This document shows, in pieces, positions 8,503-18,000 of a stretch of DNA of 64,000 nt (the stretch's first letter is position 1; each line of letters starts with the position of its first letter). A program made the translations under genes and the position numbers. The stretch comes from an uncultured Chitinophagaceae bacterium (GTDB lineage Bacteria; Bacteroidota; Bacteroidia; Chitinophagales; Chitinophagaceae): assembly GCA_937907395.1 (NCBI GenBank), contig CALCII010000009.1, positions 100,189 to 164,188 of the forward strand. The letters are read 5' to 3'. The notes beneath the pieces are model-generated. The model ran no database searches. It was not told where the DNA came from and saw nothing but the letters and a program-made list of their open reading frames with translations.

Positions 8503-9747
8503 ATGCGTTTGATCATTACATCTTTATTAATCAGTATTCTGTCATTCGTGAGTGTTGCCCAAACGGTGGAGCAAAAAATACAAAGTGTACAAAAGCAGAT
8601 TGATAGTGTTGAACTTTTAAAACAACAATTCCAGAATCAACTGGAGGGTTTTAAGCTGGAGCAAATACGCCGGGATCTGAATAAGTCCGGGTTGCCTGCC
8701 TTAACAGGTAAGGGAACCATCACGTGGCACCTGGCATTGGCTCTTGAATATGCAGAGGAATATGAGCAGGCAAGATGGGTGGCACATATCATTACGCCGG
8801 ATGTAATTTCGGGAACAGTGTTCCGCTCCAACGATTTCCGTCCGGATAGCATGATCGTAACCGGTAGTGCTGTGGAAGCCGATTACTTTATTAAATTTCT
8901 TCAACCCGATTCCACTTATAAATACGATGGTTTTGGCTATGACCGGGGGCACCTGGCACCTTCCGCCGATTTTCGCTGGAGTGGGAAAGCATTAAGTGAA
9001 AGTTATTTCTACAGTAACATGAGTCCGCAGTTACCCGAATTCAACCGGGAAGCATGGGCTGGTGTAGAGGACAGGGTGCGGGGCTATTTGTACAGCAACC
9101 CAACGTCCCGTTTATATGTTGTAACCGGTCCGGTTTTAAAACCGGGATTGCCTAAGATTGAAAGAGGGGTTAATAAAGTATCCATTCCTGGATATTTCTG
9201 GAAAGTGGCCTTTGATCCTGTAAAGAAAAAGGGAATAGGTTTTGTGATGCCCAACCGGAAAATTACAGAGCCTGTTGAATCTTTTGCAGTAACCATTGAT
9301 TCGGTGGAACGCTTAACGGGCTATGATTTTTACAACAGTTTTCCAGTTGATCTGCAAGCCGCCATTGAATCACAAAGAATACTGGCCGATTGGTTCCCTC
9401 AGATCGCAAAAGGGGATGTAGAACCCTTATCGCCAGAGGAACTAACTACCGGGCAAATAAATACTGCCATGGCCAAAGGGTGGATCAATGAAGGACGTGA
9501 AATCACCGTTTGTGGTACCGTGGTGAGTGGACGAGTGAGCCGCAGCGGAAACATCCTTCTTAACCTCGACAAACAATTCCCCAACCAGGTGTTCACTGTG
9601 TTTATTAAGAAAGAACATATTCCCAATTTCTCTTACGACCCCGTTAAACTGCTAAGCGGGAAAAAGATTTGTGTAAAGGGGAAGGTTATAGGCCTCGACG
9701 GAATGCCTGCCATGTATATTGAAAACGAGTCCCAGTTGAAACAGTAA
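8503..9747 (+). CDS. Secreted DNA/RNA non-specific endonuclease with C-terminal OB-like domain
   Basis: 414 residues. An N-terminal signal peptide (MRLIITSLLISILSFVSVAQ) is followed by a coiled-coil stretch (about 20-60), then a NUC1/EndoG-type beta-beta-alpha-Me nuclease domain with the catalytic DRGH (in YDRGHLAPSADF), the downstream SNMSPQLPEFNR and GFVMPNRK. After about residue 310 a helical linker and a small beta domain (EITVCGTVVSGRV ... NQVFTVFIKKE ... KICVKGKV) resemble an OB-fold. These enzymes cut single- and double-stranded DNA and RNA; a secreted form fits nutrient scavenging. The ATG at 8503 is chosen over an in-frame TTG at 8479. Cotranscription with psuK is unlikely, since psuK has its own -7 element. 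Confidence 0.88.
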   Translation: MRLIITSLLISILSFVSVAQTVEQKIQSVQKQIDSVELLKQQFQNQLEGFKLEQIRRDLNKSGLPALTGKGTITWHLALALEYAEEYEQARWVAHIITPDVISGTVFRSNDFRPDSMIVTGSAVEADYFIKFLQPDSTYKYDGFGYDRGHLAPSADFRWSGKALSESYFYSNMSPQLPEFNREAWAGVEDRVRGYLYSNPTSRLYVVTGPVLKPGLPKIERGVNKVSIPGYFWKVAFDPVKKKGIGFVMPNRKITEPVESFAVTIDSVERLTGYDFYNSFPVDLQAAIESQRILADWFPQIAKGDVEPLSPEELTTGQINTAMAKGWINEGREITVCGTVVSGRVSRSGNILLNLDKQFPNQVFTVFIKKEHIPNFSYDPVKLLSGKKICVKGKVIGLDGMPAMYIENESQLKQ

Positions 9748-9799
9748 TACTGGTGAATAGTTTCTGTATAAGTGAAGGTGCAGTTTGGAATTCTGCCAT

Positions 9800-9807
9800 T
9801 ACATTTG
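9800..9807 (+). promoter_or_regulatory. -7 promoter element of psuK (leaderless type)
   Basis: TACATTTG, a perfect match to the Bacteroidota -7 consensus TAnnTTTG. Its last base is only 5 nt from the A of the psuK ATG at 9812, so transcription would begin at or near the start codon. No convincing -33 element is seen. Confidence 0.6.
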
Positions 9808-9811
9808 CACT

Positions 9812-10735
9812 ATGTCACGACCAGTTATCTGTATCGGCGCTGCATTTGTCGATGAACTCTTTCACGCCACCGACGGCGTTTTAAAAGCAACCACTAATAA
9901 TGCCAATGTAACAAAAACGGCGGGCGGTGTGAGCCGCAATATCGCACATCACCTGGCTTTGCTGGATGTTCCGGTTCAACTGATTAGTGTGTTTGGTAAC
10001 GACAGTGATGGCGACTGGCTGAAACAGGTATGTACAAACGTTGGGGTAAAACTGGACGCATCCATAACAAAAGAAGGATTGTCTGGTAAGTATACTGGTA
10101 TTCTTGATGAAGATGGGTCTCTCTATACGGCATTTCTTACCAATGCGGCCAATCATTTAATCACACCTGAACATTTACAGGCCAACCGGTCACTGCTTCA
10201 AACAGCAGCTTATTTACTTGCCGATGCTAATGTGAGTGAAGCGTCCATGCAGTGGTTGCTTCATTTCAGCAATGAAACAAATATTCCTTTTATAATAGAA
10301 CCGGTATCTGTACCACCGGCGAGGAAGTTAAAAACGATGGAATTGAATGGTTTGCACCTGGTAACGCCAAATGAAGATGAGTTGCCAGTGATGTGTTCCG
10401 AAAAATCATTCTTCACCCAACACCAGGTGGAGGAATTATTGCATCGTGGAGTACAGAATATATGGCTGCATAATGGTAAACACGGCTCTGCTTTGTATAC
10501 GAATGGTAAATCACTTACACTTCATGCTCCACCAATTGAGGTAGTGGATTGCACAGGAGCAGGAGATGGCTCACTTACCGGTTTTATATTGGGTAAGTAT
10601 CTTGGTAAAGATGATTTGTCCTGTTTGAAACTGGCACATACTTTATCGGCCGAAATTTTACAGGTGAATGGGGCCATTGCCAATCATCTCACGCAGGAGA
10701 AATTACTGGACTCTGTTACAAAATATTATCCCTGA
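9812..10735 (+). CDS. psuK: PfkB-family kinase, probable pseudouridine kinase
   Basis: 307 residues. Ribokinase/PfkB fold: N-terminal ICIGAAFVDEL, glycine-rich TAGGVSRNIAHHL (sugar-binding), and the C-terminal CTGAGDGSLTGFILG with the catalytic Asp and anion hole. The function comes from its neighbour: two bases after its stop begins psuG, so the pair should phosphorylate pseudouridine to its 5'-phosphate and then split it to uracil and ribose 5-phosphate. Start at 9812 chosen over an upstream ATG at 9785 because a perfect -7 element ends just before it and homologous N-termini begin with the beta-strand RPVICIGAA. Cytoplasmic. A pseudouridine transporter gene is not seen nearby. Confidence 0.85.
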   Translation: MSRPVICIGAAFVDELFHATDGVLKATTNNANVTKTAGGVSRNIAHHLALLDVPVQLISVFGNDSDGDWLKQVCTNVGVKLDASITKEGLSGKYTGILDEDGSLYTAFLTNAANHLITPEHLQANRSLLQTAAYLLADANVSEASMQWLLHFSNETNIPFIIEPVSVPPARKLKTMELNGLHLVTPNEDELPVMCSEKSFFTQHQVEELLHRGVQNIWLHNGKHGSALYTNGKSLTLHAPPIEVVDCTGAGDGSLTGFILGKYLGKDDLSCLKLAHTLSAEILQVNGAIANHLTQEKLLDSVTKYYP

Positions 10736-10737
10736 TC

Positions 10738-11655
10738 ATGAATGCATTTTTGAAAATACATCCCGAAGTTCAGCAGGCGCTGAGCGAGGGAAAACCTGTA
10801 GTGGCACTTGAATCAACCATTATCTCTCACGGTATGCCCTACCCGCAGAATGTGGAAACCGCAAGAGCTGTGGAGGAAGAAGTGAGAAGAAACGGTGCTA
10901 TCCCAGCCACGATTGCAATTATGAATGGATATTGCCATGTGGGATTGAGTGCAGAAGAGCTTGAGTTTTTTGGTGATGCAAAGAATGTTTGGAAAGTGAG
11001 TATCCGGGATATTCCTTTTGTGGTGAGCGAAAAATTATATGGGGCCACAACTGTTGCTGCTACTATGCGTATAGCAGCACTGGCTGGTATAAAGGTGTTT
11101 GTAACCGGCGGAATTGGTGGAGTGCATCGTGGAGCTGAGCATAGCATGGATATCTCTGCTGATCTTACTGAAATGGGGCAGACATCTGTTGCTGTGGTTT
11201 CGGCCGGTGTAAAATCCATTCTGGATGTCGGGTTAACACTTGAATACCTGGAAACTAAAGGAATCCCTGTTGTTACGTTCGGGCAGGATGCATTCCCCAG
11301 TTTTTATTCACGCAAGAGCGGATTTGTTTCTCCTTTACGGATTGATACTCCTCAGGGAATTGCCTCCATGCTTCATACCAAATGGCAACTGGGGTTGGAA
11401 GGATCGGTTTTAATTGCGAATCCTGTACCGGCAGATCAGGAAATTGAAGAAGCAGAAATGGAGCAGCATATTCTCAAAGCGCTTGCTGCGGCTGATGAAA
11501 AGCAGGTAAAAGGCAAAGAAGTAACTCCATTTCTTTTACAATATATAGCGAATCATACAAAGGGAGAAAGCCTGGATGCAAACATTGCATTAATCAAGCA
11601 TAACGCAACTATAGGTGCGCAGATTGCTGTTGCCTATGCTGCGTTGAACAAATAG
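10738..11655 (+). CDS. psuG: Pseudouridine-5'-phosphate glycosidase
   Basis: 305 residues. Cleaves the C-C glycosidic bond of pseudouridine 5'-phosphate, giving uracil and ribose 5-phosphate. Family motifs are clear: VVALESTIISHGMP with a catalytic Glu (E25), GATTVAATM, FVTGGIGGVHRGAEHSMDISADL (D142 fits the E. coli D149 position) and VVSAGVKSILDVG with the Schiff-base Lys (K159, E. coli K166). Full length. Second gene of a psuK-psuG operon, 2 bp behind psuK. It faces the yccF-like gene, whose stop lies 2 bp from this stop. Confidence 0.95.
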   Translation: MNAFLKIHPEVQQALSEGKPVVALESTIISHGMPYPQNVETARAVEEEVRRNGAIPATIAIMNGYCHVGLSAEELEFFGDAKNVWKVSIRDIPFVVSEKLYGATTVAATMRIAALAGIKVFVTGGIGGVHRGAEHSMDISADLTEMGQTSVAVVSAGVKSILDVGLTLEYLETKGIPVVTFGQDAFPSFYSRKSGFVSPLRIDTPQGIASMLHTKWQLGLEGSVLIANPVPADQEIEEAEMEQHILKALAAADEKQVKGKEVTPFLLQYIANHTKGESLDANIALIKHNATIGAQIAVAYAALNK

Positions 11656-11657
11656 GA

Positions 11658-12032
11658 TCAGGCGTCCACCACTTTTTTGCCGAAGGGAAGTAAGGATATT
11701 TCAACCATCTTGAAGTGTTGTCTGCCCCATGGTATTCCTATAATAGTGATGTAAAGTATAGCCCCCATGATGATGTGGTTGAGTGTAACCGCAATACCGC
11801 CAAAGAGGATCCAAAGTATATTGGCAAGAACAGGCAGGCAACCGGAATTTCCGGAGTCGCTCACTACCTTTTTCCCGAAGGGCCAGAGCATTAACCCGGC
11901 CAGTTTAAAACATTGGATTCCAAAAGGAATTCCTATAATGGTAATACACAAGATAATACCGCCAAACAAATAGCCCAATGCTGCAAACAAGCCTCCAAAA
12001 ATCAGCCAGATGAGATTGCCGAGGAAATTCAT
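11658..12032 (-). CDS. yccF: YccF domain inner-membrane protein
   Basis: 124 residues made of two similar halves, each with a hydrophobic helix pair and the signature (C/Y)ITIIGIP(F/W)G and a PFGKKV ending: the classical duplicated YccF domain (DUF307). Residues 1-60 and 65-124 match each other. Role in the cell is unknown; it is an integral membrane protein. Convergent to psuG with almost no gap. No partner gene gives a clue to its function. Confidence 0.9.
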   Translation of the reverse strand: MNFLGNLIWLIFGGLFAALGYLFGGIILCITIIGIPFGIQCFKLAGLMLWPFGKKVVSDSGNSGCLPVLANILWILFGGIAVTLNHIIMGAILYITIIGIPWGRQHFKMVEISLLPFGKKVVDA

Positions 12033-12180
12033 GAAAAGATTTTCTACAAGTTAGGAAAAATCAGGTGATCCGGATCGGTCAGAATCGACACCGGTTTTTT
12101 TGATAAATCAACTAATTTTGTCATGAAAATCTGAGGAGGGATAGGTTACAACATATTACTTATCTATAAACCTTTCATTT

Positions 12181-12888
12181 GTGAAACACTTTTTTGGTTT
12201 ATTGCTATCAGTCTTCGTTACAGCAACTCTACTGGCTCAATCGGATTCTGCATATATAGTATCCGGGAACAAAAAATTTGAAAAAAAAGATTACGTAAGA
12301 GCATTAACTGATTATACAAAAGCAATCAGGATGAATCCGAATAATGCCGTTGCCTATAACTATAGTGGTTTGTGTAAATTTTATTTGTATAGTTATGATA
12401 GTGCCATGGCTGATTATACAAAAGCTATTGAATTGAATCCTGTTTATGTTGATGCCTGGTTTAACAGGGGCATTTTAAAATCAGACAGAGGAGATGATAA
12501 AGGTGCTATCACAGATTTTAATAAAGTACTGGAACTGAATCCGGCAAACCTGATGGCATTGTTTGAAAGAGCTGTTTCGAAGGGGCACCTGAGTGATTAT
12601 GATGATGCTGTTACAGATTATAATAAGGTGATTGAATTAAGTCCCGCACATGAACAGGCTTTTGTGAACCGGGGGCTTGCCTATTATGAACTGAAGAATT
12701 ATACAGCTTCTGTAAAAGATTTTAATGCTGTAATACGCATCAATCCACAAAATGCAGATGCCTATTATTACCGTGGGCTTTCATTGATTTATACGAAAGA
12801 AAAAGAAAGAGCCTGCAATGATTTTAAGAAATCACATGAAATGGGAAGTTTGTTGGCTCAGGCAGCAATCATTAAATGGTGCCGGTAA
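12181..12888 (+). CDS. Secreted/periplasmic TPR repeat protein
   Basis: 235 residues. Signal peptide (GTG start, then KHFFGLLLSVFVTATLLAQ), followed by about six tetratricopeptide repeats of 34 residues with the typical A-x-x-x-Y/F and N-P/A pattern (for example DYVRALTDYTKAIRMNPNNA, VDAWFNRGILKSDRG). TPR proteins mediate protein-protein contacts; no partner is evident. A GTG start is required, as no ATG precedes the signal peptide in frame. A purine-rich stretch (GAGGAGGG) lies upstream but too far to act as a classical ribosome binding site. Ends with a strong terminator. Confidence 0.85.
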   Translation: MKHFFGLLLSVFVTATLLAQSDSAYIVSGNKKFEKKDYVRALTDYTKAIRMNPNNAVAYNYSGLCKFYLYSYDSAMADYTKAIELNPVYVDAWFNRGILKSDRGDDKGAITDFNKVLELNPANLMALFERAVSKGHLSDYDDAVTDYNKVIELSPAHEQAFVNRGLAYYELKNYTASVKDFNAVIRINPQNADAYYYRGLSLIYTKEKERACNDFKKSHEMGSLLAQAAIIKWCR

Positions 12889-12905
12889 GATTCTCTGTAT
12901 AAAAT

Positions 12906-12941
12906 AAAAAAAGGGTACCATCTACATGGTACCCTTTTTAT
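12906..12941. terminator. Bidirectional terminator
   Basis: AAAAAGGGTACCAT-CTAC-ATGGTACCCTTTTT, a perfect stem with A- and T-runs. It ends the TPR gene on plus and the three-gene envelope locus on minus. Confidence 0.9.
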
Positions 12942-12955
12942 TTGTTGAAGACTGA

Positions 12956-15004
12956 TTAATAGCGAACGCCTTTTTCTTCTCCATTTTCACTTTTCCTGTT
13001 TTTTCCAACGGTTTGAACAGAATAGAAATAAAGCTTTCCTGCCTGCACCTGCGAATCTGTAAATGTAGTTTTTGTTGCATCTACCGTACCAACAGGTTTC
13101 ATTTGTTTCTCTTCCGGTAAACGGCGGAGAATCACATATTGCGTTACACCTTCCTGTAAATTGGCATTCCATGTGATCACGACACCTTTGCTGGTTTTTC
13201 TGGCAGAGATATCTGTAGGCGGGCGAAGGGTGGGCGCCGCTGCCGTTACAATCACCGTAGTTAAAGCGGAACTTTCACCACCATTTAAATCAACTGCGGT
13301 AACTGCATATTCATAACTGGTATTTGCAGCAACAGTATCAATTACCATTACATCATTCAATATTCCGTTTCTTAACAATTGAAATCCTTTTCGTTTAAGA
13401 ACGGCTGCCGTATTGGTTCCTTCTTCACCTCTTTCTGCTGTAGCTGTTTTACGGTATACCTGGTAACCAACCACGTATTCATCATTCACACGCTGATCTT
13501 TCCATGTGATGATATTTCTTCCGCTCTCAGAGTAGCCAAGGATTCCAACTGGTGCATCAGGAACCTCATTGCCATTTGGCTTTACAAAAGCGGGCATAGA
13601 ATATCCGCTTTCTGCATTGGAATAATTCAAAGCAGTAACCACGTATTTGTATTGTATGCGTGAACTGAGTTTAGAAGAATCCCGGTAAACGGTGTCTTTT
13701 ACAAAATTGGAAACGAGTTCCCAGCTTCTGTTATCGGCAGCTGAACGGTATACATGATAGCCTGCAACCGTGCCACTTGCCGGACGACGCCAGCGTAGTT
13801 GCACATAGCCTTCATTCGCTGTAGCCGATACTGCTTCCGGAACTTCAATGAATGCAATTTTTGGCTGATGCATGACTGTTGCCTGTGCAGATACATCCAT
13901 GATCGTTCTGCGGATGGATAACAAGCGAATGCGGTAAGTATAATATACATCGGGCAATATCCGTTCATCAAGATATGAAGTGGCATCAGGTGTGAGTGTG
14001 TCAACGATCTGAAATCCCTTATTGGTTTCTTTGCTGCGTTCCAGAATAATGCCAGCCACTAATTGTGAATTATTTAAACGTGGCCAGCTTAAATAAATAC
14101 CATGTGTTGTATCAACCGCTGTCATTTTATCTGCTTGCGGTAGATCGGCGAAGTTGGCACTGATAGCCGATGCGGTATCAGAACCATTGCCGGGTAATCC
14201 TGTTAACGTAAATGGAACAACATAGTAACGGTATTGGGTAGCCGGTTTCACAATCTCTCTCCATACATAATAAGTTTTGCTCCCTGCAGAATCTTTGTTG
14301 GCTATTGTAACGCCTGCTTCTTTGAATGCGCCGATATTACCAGTACTCCGGAATATACGTCCGAATAAGGCATCTTCTGATCCACGTTGTGTTGCTTCCC
14401 AACGAACAATAATAACCGTATCGGCTTCTTTTACTTCCTTCACCAATGGTTTTTCAATCATGGCTTTTTTAGTGAGTGTGATTTTCCCCTCTACTGTACT
14501 TGTATTAGCTGCGTTGGTGCTTGACTTGAATTGTACTTTGTACTGGATCAACGTACCTGCAGGTTCTTTGGCTACGCCTCTGTCGGCAAAACAAATACCC
14601 ATTGCTTCGAGAAAGCGGATATCAGAAGAGAGAATGCCATAGCTATCAATGGTTGGATGTGTTTGAATATACTGCCATGCCTCCTCCTCTGTTTTCAGTT
14701 TTTTGAATTTCATGATGGGCTTTAATCCATCTTCGCCGGTTATTTTTTTGAACTCGGCAATTGATGCTGCTGCTTTCAAACGGCCTACTTCCTGGTAGGT
14801 TTCTTTATTGCCAATTGTTCTGGTGATAATCACTTCCGAGAATTTCAGGCTGCGGTTATCAGGTGCAAAGCGTTGTGGTGATAGAAATAAATACACACCA
14901 TCTTCACCTTCTTTCAAAGGAATTGTTCCTGTTGGTTTCTTCTGTGCCCAACTAATGGTTATAAAGAACAGAAGCAGTGCACTGATAAAAGATTGTTTCA
15001 ACAT
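12956..15004 (-). CDS. Multi-domain fibronectin type III protein, exported
   Basis: 682 residues. Signal peptide (MLKQSFISALLLFFITISWAQ), an N-terminal region of about 170 residues with no recognised domain, then five Fn3-like domains (starting near KPLVKEVKEADT, LPQADKMTAVD, VPEAVSATANEG, EVPDAPVGILGYS and LRPPTDISARKT). Each has the conserved WxxP/R and YxVYR/ILR core. It has no C-terminal T9SS tail, so it probably stays in the envelope. It is the last gene of a three-gene run with the 1943-residue protein (40 bp upstream) and the barrel protein. Function unknown; Fn3 arrays usually act as spacers or binding modules. Confidence 0.8.
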   Translation of the reverse strand: MLKQSFISALLLFFITISWAQKKPTGTIPLKEGEDGVYLFLSPQRFAPDNRSLKFSEVIITRTIGNKETYQEVGRLKAAASIAEFKKITGEDGLKPIMKFKKLKTEEEAWQYIQTHPTIDSYGILSSDIRFLEAMGICFADRGVAKEPAGTLIQYKVQFKSSTNAANTSTVEGKITLTKKAMIEKPLVKEVKEADTVIIVRWEATQRGSEDALFGRIFRSTGNIGAFKEAGVTIANKDSAGSKTYYVWREIVKPATQYRYYVVPFTLTGLPGNGSDTASAISANFADLPQADKMTAVDTTHGIYLSWPRLNNSQLVAGIILERSKETNKGFQIVDTLTPDATSYLDERILPDVYYTYRIRLLSIRRTIMDVSAQATVMHQPKIAFIEVPEAVSATANEGYVQLRWRRPASGTVAGYHVYRSAADNRSWELVSNFVKDTVYRDSSKLSSRIQYKYVVTALNYSNAESGYSMPAFVKPNGNEVPDAPVGILGYSESGRNIITWKDQRVNDEYVVGYQVYRKTATAERGEEGTNTAAVLKRKGFQLLRNGILNDVMVIDTVAANTSYEYAVTAVDLNGGESSALTTVIVTAAAPTLRPPTDISARKTSKGVVITWNANLQEGVTQYVILRRLPEEKQMKPVGTVDATKTTFTDSQVQAGKLYFYSVQTVGKNRKSENGEEKGVRY

Positions 15005-15044
15005 ATAGAATAGTTTCTGTTGTTAATGTTTGGTTGACTGTTGA

Positions 15045-18000
15045 TCAGAATCCGTTTAAGCTGAATGAAAATCCATCTGTGGAATTATATCCAATGGTAA
15101 CACTGGCACTGGCACACACTTTCACACCACAAGGGCAGGGACAAATTTCACAAGAGTCCCAGAAGCAGGGATCAAAGCAACAGCCCCATGAGATACCACA
15201 TCCACCATTACAACCAAGGTGTGCGTTCACACTTCCTGATAAATTTCCATTAATACCCCAACCGGAAGGACTGTAGTTGCCTTCAAGGCTTCCGCTGAGT
15301 GTAATGTTGGCAGATGCAATATCTCCCAATTTATAGATGCGTGCCTTACCTCCGGCATTCCAGCTTTGATTCAGTTTTAAACCAAACTTAGATGATTTAA
15401 AGTTGGCATATACTTCAACACCGCCATCTGCATTATACCAAGCAGAAACAGCAGCCAATCCAATGATATCCACTTCAGGTGAGTTGCCGCCAATATGTGA
15501 AGTGGCGCTGAAATACCCGCCGTAAATCCTTCCATTATATAAAGCATAGTCAGGAACTGAAGCAAGTGAAGAGTGTTGTGTTTTTGAAACATTCCAGCCG
15601 CCAACTACTGTTACACCAGCATCAAATATTTTAGCAATACCTGTATGTGTGTAACCCGATACAAACCAGAACGGATCGCTACCCAGGTTGGCTTCAATAT
15701 GTAATCCGGAAGAAGCATCCACGTTGATGCCTTTCATTAAACTGAATCCGCCACCAAATTTTCCATCGATATAGAAATAGCGATTGGGGAAATCAATTTT
15801 TAATTCTGCTTTACCAATATCCCAACTGCCCAACGCTTTTACCGTTGCTTCACCCAATAATGTTGGTCCGGCTGGAGTAGAGGTAATGGTCACTTTCACA
15901 GGATCCAGTGCAATTAATCCGGCAGGATCGGGTGCTAAAGTGATACGTCCCTGTGCAAAGACCGTATAAACAGAAGTGGCAGTATTGAGATCGAATCCAC
16001 CGGCTAAATGATCCAGTTTTACCACTCCAATAGGAATCACCATTCCTGTTTTGAACGTTGCACCTACTTCCATACCGCCGCTCAGTTTTTTATATTTGAA
16101 GCCGAGGCCAATTCCATCGCTCAGTCCTGCGAGTTTCAAGTAACCATCTCCGCTGAATTCATTTTCATTTTTAAAGGCCACGTTTGCTTTCAATTGAACA
16201 GCTGAACTCAGACTGAATTCAATGCCCAGTTCATCCAACCAAACAGAGCCGGGCTTGTAGTGCACCAATCCACCTGCACCAATTCCAAAACCCGGGATGC
16301 TCAATTTGATTTTTCCACCAACATCAATTTGTTTTTTACCAATATCAAATCCAAGTGTGTTGATAGTAAGGCTTGCCATATCTGCAAAGCCAACAGTGAA
16401 ATCTGTTTTTACTGCAACTGCAAGGTTTCCATTCGTGCCAACCGAAAAGTTTTTCAGTTCAACACCTTTGCTCATCAGTTTGGGGAAGGTGATATTGCCT
16501 GCACCAATCAGTTGGTAATGTGTACTGGCTGGAATTTTCTGGAAGGAGAAGAGTGATCCAACAGGTGCTGTAAATTTCACCACACCTAATAAATCGATAC
16601 CAACATCCGGCATGTAAAAACTACCACCGGAGATTCCTGAAGAAGAAATAGCAAGATCGCTGAAGCCAATAGAAGCATTGGGTGAACCGGGAATCGTGAT
16701 TGACATATCACCACCAAACTTCAATCCGCTGTTGTTGATCTGTAATGCATTTACTTTCAGTTTCCAGCTGAGAATAGAAATTTCCGGTTTGGGATCAAGG
16801 TCTACATCCACATCTGTTACTTTGCCATTTTTGCTGATGGCGAGTTTGTTGACATTTAAAGTAATGCTGCTGAGTAATGGAATGCCTTCTACTTTAATAG
16901 CACCTTTGAATGTAAGGCCGCCACTTCCTATTTCACAATTCGGCCAATCCGGTTTGAATGAAACGGTATACAATTTAAATTCTGTGGAACCGCTGCCCAG
17001 TTTTAAAGAAGCTCCATTGAAGTTTCCATTGCTGGTGATGGCGCCTACGTTGATATCTGATCCCGCTATTAATTTTATGGGTAATGAAGGAGCCTGCCAT
17101 CCAACTAATGAACTGAAGGAGCCAAGCAGGTCTACCACCACTTCACCGGATATTTCTCCCTTACTGTTATCGCCACCAATTGGTTTAATACGCAATCCAT
17201 CACTCTTAGTGAGTTTTACTTTTAAATATGTAAATGCCTGTAAAGGAATTTCAGATGCATCCAGTTTTACTTCTCCATCTTTTGCATAAATTTTATCGCC
17301 CGATTTTTTGATCACAAGATTCGAGAATGTTAACTCGGTAACAGGCCCGTTCTTTTTAAAGATGGCGTTATCAGGGAAATCACTGATACGTCCTTTGATG
17401 ATAAATTCATCAGGTGCAGATCCCGGTTTGTATTCGTCTAGGAACATCGGGAATCCATAGATGGAACTGGCGTTAAAGCCCGGATCTTTTAAATCAAAGT
17501 TGACAGTATAGGATGTGTTTACTACAAATGTGATGGTTGAATCATCGGATAACAATCCCGATTTTGCAGCAATCAGTTTGTATTCACCTTCGGGTACACC
17601 TGTTAATGTATAGTTGCCATCGTTATCTGTTTTTGTTTTGATGTATGTTTTTCCTTCAACAAATACTTCAGCCTGTTTGATCACACCACTGTTGCTGTTT
17701 ACTTTGCCGCTCACTTTGCTTCCTGCTTTCAATGGTATTTCCACCAGCATGGTATCTTTTGTGTTGTCAACTGTTATGATGTTGCTGCTGGTTTCATACA
17801 TCGCATCAGTTGGTCCGGATGTAATCAGTTTGGGTGATCCGGAAGGAACATCACTGATAACAGTAGTACCATCGGCGCCTGTTTTGAAAGTAACCGTACC
17901 GCCATCTACTTTAATGGTAGCATTGGCAACAGGATTGCCACTACTTGCATCTTTTACTTTAGCTTTTACAAAGAAGCGGGTGAGTGTGATCACCTGGTCA

